DNA of 64,000 nt from Thelonectria olida (Eukaryota; Ascomycota; Sordariomycetes; Hypocreales; Nectriaceae): the NCBI GenBank assembly GCA_020736575.1, contig JAGPYM010000036.1, positions 1 through 64,000 of the forward strand. The letters are read 5' to 3'. The position numbers were made by a program, and so were the translations under genes. The number at the start of each line of letters is the position of its first letter. Within the stretch, counting starts at the first letter, position 1. The notes under the pieces were generated by a model. It saw nothing but the letters and a program-made list of their open reading frames with translations. It made no database searches and was not told where the DNA came from. Shown one piece after another: positions 36,785 through 48,674 of the stretch.

Positions 36785-38814
36785 ATGGTCTTCACGCCTC
36801 CAGCATGGGTCCCCAAGCTGCCCTTTGGTACGTCTCACTTCACTTCCATCCACCACCCATCACCTACTAAACACTCACTCACTCACCCTACAGACCCCCC
36901 GGACTCCATCACCATCGCCGAGTTTGTCAACAATGAAAACTACGGCCGATACCCCATCGCCAGAGCAAGGAACCCCTTCACATGCGGCTTCTCGGGCAAG
37001 ACGTACACCACAGAAGAGGTGCTGCACCGCGAGGACTCGGTGGCGCGCGCCCTCGCCAAGCGCCTCGGCTATAGCCTCAACGAGGGGACTGAATGGGATC
37101 GTGTCGTCGGCGTCTTCTCTCTCAACACGGTTCGTATCGCTGTGTCCTAGCCCACCTGAGAGAGCTCTTCGACTCACCAGTCTCTAGATCGACTACATCC
37201 CCGTCACCCACGCCGTTCACCGTCTGTCCGGCATTGTCACCCCCGCCAGCGCCGCATACTCGGCTCCCGAGCTGGAGCATCAGCTGCGCTCATCCGGAGC
37301 CAATGCCCTCTTCACATGCATCCCTCTGCTTGAGACCGCCCTGACTGCCGCGAAATCTGCTGGCATCCCTGAAGATCGCATCTTCATCTTGCCAATGGCC
37401 GGGTTCGATAAGAAAGTCCCGTATAAGACCGTTGACGACCTAGTCGACGAGGGCAAGGCGCTGCCCGAGCTTCCTCCCTTGAATTGGGCTCCCGGCCAAG
37501 GCGCCAGACAGGTCGCCTATCTCTGCTACTCCAGCGGAACATCAGGTCTTCCCGTAAGTCATCTACTCAGCCCAAACTCACCATGAATTCTCAAAACTTA
37601 CACCGAGAAGAAAGCCGTCGAAATCTCCCACCGCAACGTCATCTCCAACGTCATGATGATCAAACTCTACGACCAGGCAGGGCGCAAAGCCAACTCAATA
37701 GACACCCAGGTCATGCTTGGCCTGCTCCCCTTCTCGCACATCTACGGCCTTGTGGTTTGCGGCTTGTACACGATGCAAACAGGCGACGAGTTAATCGTGC
37801 TCCCACGGTTCGAACTCAAGTCGTTCCTCGAAGCCATCCAGAGATTCCGCATCGAACAGATGGCCATTGTACCACCCATAATCATCCAAATGCTCAGCAA
37901 CATTGACCTGTGCCGCAAATACGACTTGAGTTCCGTCCGGTTCCTTTTCAGCGGTGCAGCTCCGCTCGGCAAAGAGACGCTCGAGGCTATCCTCAAAGTG
38001 TACCCGGAATGGCACGTGTGTCAAGGATATGGTAGGTTTAGACTATCGTCGCCGAGTGTACGATCCGATCTTCTGACCGAGATAACCAGGACTCACGGAA
38101 ACTTCGCCCGTTGCCACATCCACCAGCGAGCTGGACATTATGCCAGGCTCATCCGGATCCCTTGTGCCGGGACTGCGGGCCAAGCTCATTGATCCCGAGG
38201 GCAACGAGATCACCGAGTACGAAAAGCCCGGAGAGTTGCTCGTGCAAGGCCCAACAGTAGTGCTGGGATACCTGAACAACAAGAGCGCTACTGCGGCAAC
38301 CTTCATCCACGACGAAGACGGCCGGTGGATGAAGACGGGCGACGAGGTTCTCGTCACCAAATCCGCCAAGGGCAATGAGCACTTTGTCATCACAGACCGA
38401 ATCAAGGAGCTCATCAAGGTCAAGGTAAGCTTAATGATCCCGGCTCAATTCCCGGAACAAACCGCTGACACGCTCGCACAGGGCCACCAGGTTGCCCCCG
38501 CGGAGCTCGAGGCCCACCTCCTCGCCCACCCTCTCGTGGCCGACTGCGCTGTCATCCAAGTCCCCGACGCCAGGGCAGGCGAGGTTCCCAAAGCGTACGT
38601 CGTGAAGTCGGCTGAGGCAGGGGACACGCCGGACGACAAAGTGGTGGCCAGCATCAACACCCACGTCGAAGAGCACAAGGCCAGACACAAGTGGCTGAAG
38701 GGAGGTATTGAGTTCATCGACGTGATCCCGAAGAGTCCAAGTGGAAAGATTCTGAGACGACTTTTGAGAGACAAGGAGAAGCAGGCGAGGAAGACTCAGG
38801 GAGCCAAGTTGTAA
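36785..38814 (+). CDS. 4-coumarate-CoA ligase-like acyl-CoA synthetase, peroxisomal
   Basis: Six exons (36785-36827, 36894-37129, 37188-37553, 37611-38031, 38090-38424, 38482-38814) give 577 aa. It is an adenylate-forming enzyme (ANL superfamily): the phosphate loop YSSGTSGLPK spans the exon 3/4 junction, and GYGLTETSPVA spans exons 4/5. DGRWMKTGD, the hinge region ITDRIKELIK and the catalytic Lys region SPSGKILRR follow. The family activates a carboxylic acid with ATP and transfers it to CoA. The C-terminus is exactly AKL, a PTS1 signal, so import into peroxisomes is expected. The closest types are fungal 4CL-like or phenylacetyl-CoA ligases; the acid cannot be read from sequence. Exon 4 starts after a tandem acceptor (GAGAAG), so one extra Lys may be included. 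It converges on the transporter gene, 177 bp away. Confidence 0.92.
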
Positions 38815-38991
38815 GATCGAGTTAGCGATTCTTTAATGTCTGCATTATAATCTTGAACGAAAGACTTTCTCATGTATTTAAATGGGTATTAAATGCGTTG
38901 TTCTAGTAATTGGAATTGAAGCCCAGTGACAGCTCTTCCCGAGTCCAGCTGGGATGGGTATTTCCGCCATTCTATTATTTTTATCACTTGT

Positions 38992-41034
38992 TTAAAAGAC
39001 GTTGCCCTTAGCCTGCTCGCTCTCCTCGTCACGCTTGTTGATATCAGTGTCGCGCCACATAAGGATGCAGAGGGCGCAGACGGGGATGAAGCAGCAACCG
39101 GCAATGACCATCTTGTGCTGGACAACCGAGTAGGCCTCGATGATGGCGTCACGCGTAGGACTTCCCATGGGGTACGAAAGCTGGACCGTAATGTCGCCGA
39201 AGATGGTGGCGGCCTGATCCTTCATGTCGTCGGGCAGCGCCTTGGCCAGCTCAGCAGGGAGGATGTTGGTCCAGATGGCGCCGGCGATGGCGTAGCCGAT
39301 GGCAGCACCGATGGATCCGAACATGCCCCAGAGCGCGAGGCCGACGGCGACCTCTTGATGGTTGACCGAGGACATGACGGCCAGCTGGGCGGTCAGGGCC
39401 CAGATGCCGCTGTACAGGCCGTTGAACAGCTGACACATGACCAGGTAGTTGACCTTGGAGTCGGGCTTTCGGAAGTGAACGAGGAGGGCGGTACCGAGGA
39501 CCATGACGGGGACGGCGGCCATCGAAGGCCACTTGTACTTACCAAAGTAGCGGAGAGCACTGTGGCAACGAAGTTAGGAATGGCCATGTTTATGAACAAG
39601 ATGGAAACGTGGTAGAGGCTTACATTCCCACAAAGGGTCCGATGAAGGAAGACATAAGCGAGAAGGAGTTCAGGACGTAACCGGAGATAGTGATGCTCTC
39701 ATTGTGGACCACCATAAGGTAGGACTGGTAGTACGAGTCCCAGCAGCTGGGAATCAACGTCAGAGGTGTATCCATGAGATGTGAGCGTCACTTCAACGTA
39801 CTAAATGGAGCAGAACATAAGGCCATAGAGCATGCAAGCACCGAGAATGGTGCGGTCGGTGAGGAAACGGAAGGGGAAGTAAGGCACGGGCGAGTACCAC
39901 TTCTCCCAGACGCCAAAGGCAACAAGGCACACGACACCAAGGACAATCATGGCAATGATGTAACCCGAAGCCCAGCCATTGGGAGCGTAAGTGGCAATGC
40001 TAAAGGGAAGCAGGAGGAGCGACCAGCCGGCAATGGTGAGTAGCATGCCAATTACTGCCGGGATAAAGAGTCAGTATTCCTGGGGTCCAAGAGTAGGACC
40101 ATGCTCTATTTAGAACTGGCATTATCGACTTACCGTCAAACTGGAAAAAGTAGTACTTGGCCGACTCCCAGTAAGTGCGGTTGCGTGTTCGCTCGGGCCA
40201 AATACCCATCTTCTTCGCCTTTCGGGCGGTAACGACAAAGAGAGCGCCGACGGGGATACAGAACGCAACCAAGATGATGCAGAAGGCGCCGAAAGCCCAG
40301 CGGAAGTTGGCGTTCTCGTAGAACTCCTGGGCGATCTTGGGCCCAGCAAAGACGGTGCAGATGGTCGGCGTGGAGTTGATGCCAAAAATGATCATTCGGT
40401 TGCGCAGCGTGGTGATGTCGGCGACGATGATGTCGATGATGTACATGAGGCCCAGGTGGCCGACCCAGAACAGCGTGTGGCCGGCGGCGTAGGTCTCGAC
40501 GTTCTTGCAGGTGGCCTTCATGATCATACCGAGGACGATAAGGAGCACCATGGAGAAGAAGCCCTCGACTCGGCCCCAGATGTCGATGATCTTGGCAATG
40601 GTGAGGCGGGAAACACCGCCCATGATGGTGGCGACGATGGCGGTTGACGAGAGCAGGCCATGCTTATGGAACGACGAGGTGATGTAGGCGATCAAGTTGC
40701 CCTGGACTGACTGTAGGAGGGATTCGATCAACTCAATAAGCCAAAGGCTAGTAGAAGTCAGTGATGAGGCCTTGGTATAAGTAAAACAAGTGTGAGGCTC
40801 GACTTACAAGCAGAACATGCCAATTAGAATCTGCTTCGACCACACCTTGGTGATGGCCTCGACCTGCTTCACACCATCCTGCTTAAACTCTTCCTCGACA
40901 TTCTCTGGGTTCTCCTTCTCGTCCTCGGGGAACTCGGTGACTCGCTTCTCGGCAGTGAGCTTGTCGACGTCGGCCACCGCGTGGAGGGGCACCTCAGTGA
41001 CGGGCTGGTGCCCAGCACTGACGGTCGTCGCCAT
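38992..41034 (-). CDS. Siderophore-iron-type MFS transporter
   Basis: Five exons (40808-41034, 40134-40747, 39802-40054, 39624-39746, 38992-39559) give 594 aa. A charged cytosolic N-terminus of about 70 residues precedes a long polytopic protein, probably 14 helices. It matches the fungal SIT/Mir group that imports ferric siderophores by proton symport: LWLIELIESLLQSVQGN, YITSSFHKHG, FCSIYCWDSYYQSYL across an intron, GPFVGIALRYFGKYKWP across the next, and CQLFNGLYSGIWALTAQ. Each splice restores these motifs. The C-terminus is hydrophilic. Upstream lie an ATCTGATAA/GATAA cluster (41801-41827) and two CCAAT boxes (41551-41568), consistent with iron control. The ligand is unknown; the subfamily call is strong. 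Confidence 0.92.
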
Positions 41035-41550
41035 TATATAAGTATTAGATGATGTGAATCAAGGAGGGGGGAAAAGTAATCGACACAAGTGGATGAGAAT
41101 CTCAACCGTTCAGAGAGAGGAAATCATTGCATTAAATATCTTGCATGGCAGTACCGAGAACAAGGTAACTTCTCGATGCAACACTAATCATCTCCAGTCT
41201 GGTCAACACTTAACCAGGTTCCCACGTTCCCAAGTCTCAGGACCATCAGTTTGGTTCCCGATGGAGCACGCAAGCCCGTGTGCGAGTTCCACTCATGGTC
41301 GGATGTGCAACACAAGATGACATGAAAGAGCCTTCACACCCACGCCCAAGACGCCCGAGCATGTTGTTTGGGCCATGTCCGTTGCATCTAATCGACGAGA
41401 CACAAGAAGACATGGGTTCGCGAGAAAAAGGACGCACCACCACATGCCGTCCCACAGCCCCACGAGCCTTGTCCCCACGTCTCAAGTCTAAAAGCACCGC
41501 AAAAGCCCCAAGCGGAAGCCTTACGACGTGCAAGGAGACGAAGCGTGGCC

Positions 41551-41568
41551 ATTGGCGTGGCCCATTGG
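41551..41568 (-). promoter_or_regulatory. Two CCAAT boxes upstream of the siderophore transporter
   Basis: ATTGG on the plus strand at 41551-41555 and 41564-41568 reads CCAAT in the direction of the minus-strand gene, about 520 bp before its ATG. CCAAT boxes are bound by the Hap (CBC) complex, which with HapX represses or activates iron genes in ascomycetes. Use here is inferred. Confidence 0.45.
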
Positions 41569-41800
41569 GTTGAGGGGGCGTGACTTGACGGGCGGGCTCG
41601 CCATTCAGAGGAGGCAAGTTCCCTGTCCTCTCCCCTGGTTCAGACCGGAGATTCCCAAAGAGTCGGCCCTGTCCAGTCGTGGGGACTCACAAGATTTCGA
41701 TGCAAGTCTGCACCTGTTCAGTTGTCGAAGTGGGCAGAAGGATCATGGATGCAGCGAAAATTTGTGTACTACAAAGACGGTTTTGCCGTCCGTGCGTCAT

Positions 41801-41827
41801 ATCTGATCATCTGATAATCGCTGATAA
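41801..41827. promoter_or_regulatory. Clustered GATA sites, SreA/SRE-type
   Basis: ATCTGATAA at 41809-41817 matches exactly the published ascomycete iron-regulator consensus ATCWGATAA. It is flanked by ATCTGATC (41801-41808) and CTGATAA (41821-41827). The cluster lies about 770 bp upstream of the siderophore transporter ATG. SreA/SRE GATA factors repress siderophore genes when iron is sufficient. Confidence 0.55.
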
Positions 41828-44359
41828 ACCGACATCAGGAAATCAGCCAGGGGAGTGGTGGAGAAGTCGACGGACGCCTTGACTATCCTGTCCGCAGGGC
41901 CGGTATTATGTCCGATGCGGTTCGGGATCCAGGATGCAGCGAGTCAAGGCAATCAACAAAGCTTCAGGCAACTGTGGAGTTTTGTTCTTTGGAGCCGGAG
42001 CTCGTGGGCATTAGATGCTGTGGCATCTGAGCAGAGGCTCTGGAATGTTCGGTGATCTCTCAAGTTACTCCATCGCCTGTTGTTTACAAAGGTGGCAAAG
42101 AACAACTCCATGCCAAGTTTTTATCATGCAATAGAAAAGGGCCCGAATACCAGTATTGCCAAGAAAGAAGAGTTGACACGGCTTCTTGTCATGGAGTCTG
42201 TTGTAATACTAGACTGCCCAGTCAGCAGTTCATCGCCCCCAAACCCCCATTGCTGTACCACCGACGGATTATGGGCAGTCGGTAATAAACAAGAAAAAAG
42301 CCCTATGGACCTGCCGGCATGAATAGATGAACAGGGTCTGAGAGCCATGTTTCTTGGCGTGGGTGGGATGAGGCGACGGCGACGGCGACGACCAACGGCG
42401 TCAAAGTTGATGAAGACGTTGACCAATTCCTGCTGGGGTCTCTTCTTCCGTGCTCGCGCGCGTGAAGAAAGACCAAGCTCCACTAGAGGAGCCTTGTCTT
42501 GTCCGTTACAAGGGTGACAATCTGTCCGAGTTTTGGTACGAGATAGTTCGTCCGTAGGTCCGTTCCTCCACATTCGCTCTGATCTTCCCACGTACGTAAA
42601 CAAAGGTTACAATTAGAATCGTCTTCCATATGGGCGTATTCGAAAGAATCGTAACAAATACGAACCTGTTGCACGACTCATCGCAACAGATTGCCTTGAA
42701 TCAACAATGCAAGCATGCGAGTCAACGCTTGGCATTCACCAAAGGCCCTGTCCCAACGGGAATAAGAGCGCCTTGGAAGGAGAAAATTCCCCCCAGACGA
42801 TGCATAACAGTAGAGCCCGCCCCGCCGAAATAGCTTCAAGGTCAGGCCTTGAAAAAGTGGTTCATATTAGGTCAGTTCCACAAGCTGTTCTGTCGAGATG
42901 GTGACGGTCACTAACCAGGCCTTTCACGCGTGGCCTTTCTTCAGCCGCGCTTTGTGCTGCGTAGTCTTTTTCTAAATCAGGGCAAATCGAGACCCATCAA
43001 GGAGCTCCGAGGACACTCATAATGATTCACTCGGACATTTGTTGCGTGGTTCGTTCAAGCCCATGTGGGGGAAGACTAATACGAGCAATGACTGAACGAA
43101 GAAACCCACTCGGATGGATGGTTACGATGAACAGAGCAGCGAGCAGAGCCTGTGGCAAGAGAGAATCTAATCGATAGTGGGGGAAAACGAAGAGGATTCC
43201 GTCTAAACAGCCAAAAAGGTCCTAACTTCTCACTCCCAAGGGTCCCCCCCCCTGAGCATCCCCGATCTGAGCGCCACACCTTGAATTATCATCTCTTCCG
43301 ATGCAACCAGCCGGTGTTCGACAGGGGACTGCATTGGCTAGCACCCGAATTGACTCCATTTCGACAGTAATAGGAAGCATGGGTTTGGCTCAATTGTCCA
43401 CGTCTCTCCTCCCTCTCTCGTGCTCTTATGGGTCTGTTAAAGAACCACTCTTCACGATGCCTCAGTCTGTCGCCACTAGCACTCAATAGACTAGAAAATC
43501 TCTGTCACTCCCATTGCTATTGGTCGGCCATAGAGTTCAAGTTAGTCTTAGCAATAGACATTATAGACTGTCGCCTCGAGATTTCGGCGCCATCAGCCGC
43601 TCCATCGTTCGAATCACTCGACGAGCTTGGGGGTTCTTTGGTAAGAGGCGGGAGTGTTTTCGGCAATTGGGATCGGACAATGAAAGAATGCTCTGAGGGA
43701 CCATTTTCCTCACGTACCTATGCAGTGTACTCATCAAGTCTACTTAACCTGCCTGCCCTCGACATGCTGCATTTACCAAGTCTACGAGCTTGGTATAGGG
43801 TCGAATGAACCGATTTAGTATCCTGTATCAAAACACATTTGATGTCTAAAATTTCTTGTGAACGTCTTCCCTTCCTAAGGAAACAGTCCGTATGTTGCTT
43901 GAGGGCTGATGGCCTGCGCGTGATGTGGTGCCTGACCGGGCTCGACGCTGCCCTCGGCCGAGAGATTATCAGATGTGCGATAACAGAAGTCGATCGAGCA
44001 TCGAGCCAACATGGAACATCGGGACAGCGAGCCAGCCCGAGTTCCCTGCAGATACGGTCGGTGGACGCTGCACAACAGCACGAGACCAATGCGTGCTACG
44101 AATATTACTACGTGGTCTGCTCAGCAGGGACCTCCGTACTTGGAGAGAAAGCCGCCGGTGCCGAGTGGAACTCACCGTGCTCCGTTTCCGAAGGATTCAG
44201 CATCTGGTCAACGACGCGTGGGGGTGGATGTGCGCGCCCGTCACATCCCGGGAGGCTGCTGTATGTAGGAGGATCAACTGTCAACATTGTCCACGGAGCA
44301 CTTGCTTGACCTGGAAGAAGTGCCAACCACTTGCGATATGCATGACCCTACCGATTTGA

Positions 44360-44811
44360 CTATAGATCAGAGCATATCACAAGGCATGTTGCACGGTAAG
44401 TGGGAGGATCTCGGTAAAGACCCGTCTTCGCGGATGACGGCCTCTCCGGGGAACATTTGACGGTTTCACTTGAACTTTGATTTTGATGTTTGGTGTTCTC
44501 ATTCATGCGAAGAGGACAACCATAACGATGTTCTAATATCACCATTGGACCGTGGTATTCTGGCCAGGCTCTCCTTGCATCCATTCTTGCCAAGCTCGCA
44601 ATGATATAGTCGCCGTCCTTCTCCCCGTCTTGAAGAATTTCATACTGAATATTCTGTGCATAGGGTCTACCGGCATGTCGCTGTTTCTCTCTAGCACCGG
44701 AATTCCCTCCGGCACTCTGCTCAGCTGATCCTCGTACGCTGCCGACCCCTCCCTCTCCATCATAGCCTCTCCTAGCCTTGCCGACAAAAGAGTGTCCCAC
44801 ATGCCGACCAT
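44360..44811 (-). other. Coding-like remnant, uncertain
   Basis: Two overlapping minus-strand frames look partly protein-like: one has YEILQDGEKDGDYIIASLAR and EYHGPMVILEHRYGC, the other MVGMWDTLLSARLGEAMM. A possible acceptor (CACCCAG) lies just upstream at about 44850. No family is recognised and no complete gene model holds. It may be a remnant downstream of the dead regulator. Confidence 0.25.
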
Positions 44812-44931
44812 CTGGAGACGCAGCAGCGCTATTGCGCGTCGCCGGGTTCCCTGGGTGAGTCCGGAGTGGGCAAGAACAAATAGAGGCGTGGAAGTTGGAG
44901 AGTTTGTTACGAAAGGTTTGTCGGTTTTGTC

Positions 44932-46289
44932 TTAACTAAGCTCCAGGATTTTTTCCGCGAGGTCAACGATTTGCATGCCAACCGCTGGCAGTTTTGTGCA
45001 TCGTTTTTCCATGTCGGGCTCGTCTGGGTCTTTCAATAAGATAAACCGGTTGGTTTCGTGGTAAAGCTTCAAAGTCAAGAAGGCTGTTTCGAGCCAGCAC
45101 TTTGTAATATCAGTTGGTTCGTGAGAAGCTTCCCTCTGCCTCTGAAAATAGCAAATAGCCTTTGAAATTTCCTTGAAGCGACGGGCCTCGGGCCCTTGTT
45201 TCGAGGCAATGGCCTCTATCAAGGTGGCATCACCATTGCCGATGAGGCAGCCCTTGATTTCATCGGCATGTTTCTGCATGAAAAATGCGAGTCTGTTTAA
45301 CAAGGATTCAGCTGCTCAACTAGCCCTCGTTAGGTTATCGGTTGTCAGGTATGGCGGCTTGGATGGTGCTATATAGCAGCGCCAGGCCGTGAAACTATCG
45401 TGGTGTGATATCATCATAGGGACATTCGAGACACCACCATGACTGAGTGCATGTTCTGTGATTTGAAAGCCCGTGAGGATAGAATTGATTGATGATAACG
45501 ATATGGGCTTCGTGCTTGCTGACAAGTCTCGTTACGGACCGCGTTGGCCTTTCTGGCTCAGCCGGGTTGCTTCCTCTTGCTGGATCTCCCGAAGAAGCTT
45601 GCATCCGGCTCAAAGGTGCATCTGGGCCTCGTCCGAGAGCCCCTCGAGATGGCATGCGCAGGTGAAGATGGTGCTGATGGTGAGGGCTCTCCATTTGTCG
45701 GTGTAGGTTGGGGCAGCCAGGCATCGAACAGAAGCATTGAATTGCTGCATGGCAAAGGCATCTTTTGCGTGCTGGTTTGGTGCTCTCGATAAATAGCTCT
45801 CATGGACGCACCCAAGGTTTACAACGGCATGCCATATGGCTGGGTCAGATTGACATATCCTAGGAAGCTCGAAGCGCCAGAAGGCGGCATCGAAAGTGGT
45901 GGCAATGGTGGGAGCAGTCACGTCGATGAAGAAGTGATAGCTCCTCATCTCGTCAAGATTCTTCGGCGGCAAGGCAAGTCGAGAGTCGGCGGTTGGGCGG
46001 CAGCTACGCGAACTCGTGTCTTGCTTTGTCAGAGAGGAAGCTGGCGCATAACCATAACCATCACACTTGCGGCCGGTTGAGACACAGCGGTTGCAGCTGG
46101 GTGTCCCTTCGTCACAACGCACTCTGCGAATCCTAGACCCGAGACATCAGTAGTTGTCACGCATTGGGGCTCCGTGAGGTAATCAGCATACTTGCATGTG
46201 TGGCAGCCAGTCCTGACTTTTTTGTGAGGAGCTCGTCTTTTGCGGCCTGCGACAGGGTCCGCACTCAGCTTTACCTTGTCATCGGCCAT
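44932..46289 (-). pseudogene. Zn2Cys6 transcription factor pseudogene with three in-frame stops
   Basis: True ATG at 46289 (the longer frame to 46361 begins at GTG). Exon 1 is 46192-46289, then a 59-nt intron, with exon 2 from 46132 to the final stop at 44932. The splice gives an intact binuclear cluster, CHTCKIRRVRCDEGTPSC..CVSTGRKC (C-x2-C-x6-C-x5/6-C-x2-C-x6-C), after a basic stretch. The rest resembles the DUF3468-type fungal regulatory domain: FFIDVTAPTIATTFDAAFW, CACHLEGLSDEAQMHL, FTAWRCYIAPSKPPYL, AAESLLNRLAFFMQKHADE. One frame runs throughout but is broken by TGA at 45612-45610, TAA at 45534-45532 and TGA at 45318-45316. Each would be a sense codon (CGA, CAA, CGA) with a single C-to-T change undone. 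It is divergent from the hydrolase pseudogene, 459 bp away, and was probably once its regulator (inference). Confidence 0.75.
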
Positions 46290-46748
46290 GGCAGGTAGGT
46301 AGGTGTCGCGGTTGAGGTTGGATGATGTCGGACTTGAAGGAGTGCCTGCTTCGTAGTTCACCTTGGAGGCTTACACGGCGCTGGGGCGAGATCTATCCCC
46401 GCTTCAAGGCTGATCGCTGTACGACCCGGCCAATCACAAATGGTCCTGGGGCTTAGTAGAAGCTGATTGGTCGCTCTATTAGTGAAGCCTCGATCTCGAC
46501 ATCTTCCTCAGTTCCTGCTTTGCGACCCTGCCAATCGCAATACTCTCTCCATCTTGAACGGCTCCGGTTCGCCAGATTCATAGTCACAGCTTCTGGGACG
46601 GAATGGAACTTGGTCATCTATAAAAGATGGCCATCATCTCCCTCATTCTGGGGTTCATCATTCGCCAACAACCCACCTTTCATTGAGCTCCCAGAGTTCT
46701 ATTCTCCCACCATACTCGGCCACTCGTTCACTCTTTTACTACCGCAAT
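46290..46748. promoter_or_regulatory. Divergent intergenic region of the decayed pair
   Basis: 459 bp between the starts of the regulator and hydrolase pseudogenes. No other gene is seen. ATTGG/CCAAT words occur near 46430-46470 and 46530, and a TATAAAAG is at 46619-46626. Confidence 0.4.
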
Positions 46749-48674
46749 ATGCGCCTCCATGCATTCGCTCTGCTAACTCTGGCAAGTAACGCAGTCATCC
46801 AAACCAGCCCAGCATGCTCTTTCCTCAGACCTGTCTTCCCTCCTGTTGAGAAAAGCCTGAACAACTCTGCAGTCATCAAACATGCAGTCGCTCAGCTGAC
46901 CAAAAAGATCGACGACATCGTCAAGCATGGAACAGACACGACCTTCCATATCCAAGCCTTCTCAGGAACAGACAAGCTGTTCAGCTACGGACACGCTCCG
47001 CCAAGCACAGTTGGCTCTTTGACATCCGCCATCTTGAACGAAGACACGGTCTTCCGCATTGGGAGTGTCTCCAAGCTGATCACAGTCTACGGGCTTCTCG
47101 CCGAGGTTGGCATGAGTCGGTTGAACGATCCCATCACCAAGTGGGTTCCCGAACTGGCCAAGGCCGCGAACCATCTCGCCGACCGAGTCCAAAGCCCGCA
47201 TTGGGATGAGGTGACTGTTGGACAACTGGCCGGCCACATGGCAGGTATCCAGAGAAACTGTGCGTTTCTGTCTCCTGGTTGATTCCACGCAAATCCACTG
47301 ACACTTGCACAAGTCGGGCTCCTCGACTACTCCCTTGTCGTGCAGACCGGCGAGGCCGCAGAACTTGGCTGCCACCACTCAAAACCCAAGACATGCCAGC
47401 CTGCGATCTAGCCATTGGCCGTAAGACATGCACTCGCAAGCGTCAGTAGACCCAATCAGTTTGCCCTTTCCTGGCTCCCCCCGTCTGACTTGCTTCACTG
47501 TAGAGTTCTTTCAAGGCATCACCAGCAAGACTGCTTTCGCCGTAACTTCAACCTCGAATACACCCGTCTACTCGAATGCTGCATTCCAGATCTTGGCGTA
47601 TGCCCTAGAATCCATGACCAATAAGACATTTGAAGATTCTCTTCAGTCATCGCTTCTGGAGCCGTTGGGACTACGCCGCACATCCTTGGAAGCGCCAAAG
47701 AACAAGAGCAACGCTGTCATTCCAGGAAATGAGACCACCTCGTGGTGGGATCTCAAACTGGGGGGTTCAAGCCCGTAAGTCGGTTCTTTCCATGCCTTAA
47801 TCTTAACCATCTACCTCTCTGTTTCAGCTACGGCGGCATGTTCTCAACCACAGCCGACCTCACAACTCTCGGACAATCCATTCTTCGCTCGTCTATCCTT
47901 GCCACCAACGAAACCCGGGCCTGGCTCAAGCCTCTCTCTCACACTTCAGATCTGCAAATGTCAGTGGGTATGCCTTGGGAGATTCGACGAGTGCTGCTGC
48001 CCATCTCCCCCAAATCCAACAAGACTCGTATCGTCGACCTTTACACCAAAAACGGCCTGCTGGGGTTCTACAGTGCTTTCTTTGTCCTTTCTCCAGACCA
48101 TGACTTTGGCTTCGTCATCTTGCTTGCGAGTTCATCATCGGGGGTGAACATGTGGCCTGTTTTACCCAGCCTGATCACCGATACCATGCTTCCTGCCCTC
48201 GAAGAAGCGGCACGAGCCCGCGCCAGAAGCATATTCGCAGGCAGTTACGCGAGTACCCATGGAAAGCTTGTCGTGGGAGTCGATAAAGACCTGCCTGGCC
48301 TGTCAGTCCGAAGAGGGATGAGAGGCAAAGTTGACGTCTTGGGAGTGTTCAAAACCCTTTTCGGCATGGGAGCTGGTGGACTAAGACTCTTCCCAGTAGG
48401 TTTAGAAGGCAACGGAAAGATCAGGTTCAGGGGGGTTTATGAAGATAAACGAGAAATGCCTCCTCCAGGCAATGTCGATCCCTGGATTGATCTCTGCCAG
48501 GCATGGGGCAGTGTCGATGCTTTGAAGTACGGCAGCATTGGCATTGACGATTTTGAGTTTGATAGATGGCAGCGGCAACGCTGTTGGCATCAGGCCGAGA
48601 GTTTGGAGAGAGACTCTTGCGAGGGTCAAAAAGCAAGTAGTCAATTGAGGTCTAGGGAGCATTGGCATTGGTAA
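46749..48674 (+). pseudogene. Secreted beta-lactamase-like serine hydrolase, frameshifted
   Basis: Exons 46749-47259, 47314-47441, 47504-47774 and 47828 to about 48648/48674 would give about 585 aa. A signal peptide (MRLHAFALLTLASNAV) is followed by a class C beta-lactamase/PBP4-type domain. The active-site SxxK motif is in GSVSKLI and the YxN motif in VYSNAAFQIL; YGGMFSTTADL crosses intron 3. Fungal members are esterase- or peptidase-like and some sit in metabolite clusters. Two breaks are visible. In exon 2 the frame must shift near 47367-47369 to continue as LPPLKTQDMPACDLAIGRK. Near 48560 the frame changes again, after DDFEFD, to one containing GSGNAVGIRPRVWRETLARV that ends at 48648. A summed exon length not divisible by three supports the first break. 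It is either a dead gene or carries sequencing indels. Confidence 0.72.

Larger units (their letters stand above)
41035..44359. other. Long intergenic region, transporter promoter and beyond
   Basis: About 3.3 kb with no convincing gene. The first kilobase carries the regulatory elements listed separately. The rest has many short frames (for example 43428-43808 and 43839-44309 on the plus strand, 42124-42603 on the minus) without conserved motifs or a supporting splice pattern. Confidence 0.5.

Noticed and set aside
36785..41034. Ligase and siderophore transporter as a siderophore biosynthesis cluster (SidI-like ligase)
   Set aside because: The ligase reads as a generic 4CL-like enzyme, the genes are convergent with separate promoters, and no other siderophore biosynthesis gene is present. 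Adjacency alone is weak.
41911..41940. B-box-like GGTTCGGGATCC suggesting a tRNA gene
   Set aside because: It deviates from the tRNA B-box, and there is no A-box or cloverleaf-compatible sequence upstream. No tRNA could be supported anywhere in the window.
46290..46361. Longer N-terminus for the Zn2Cys6 factor starting at 46361
   Set aside because: That frame opens with GTG. The first true ATG is at 46289 in a good CCATGG context directly before the conserved basic stretch.
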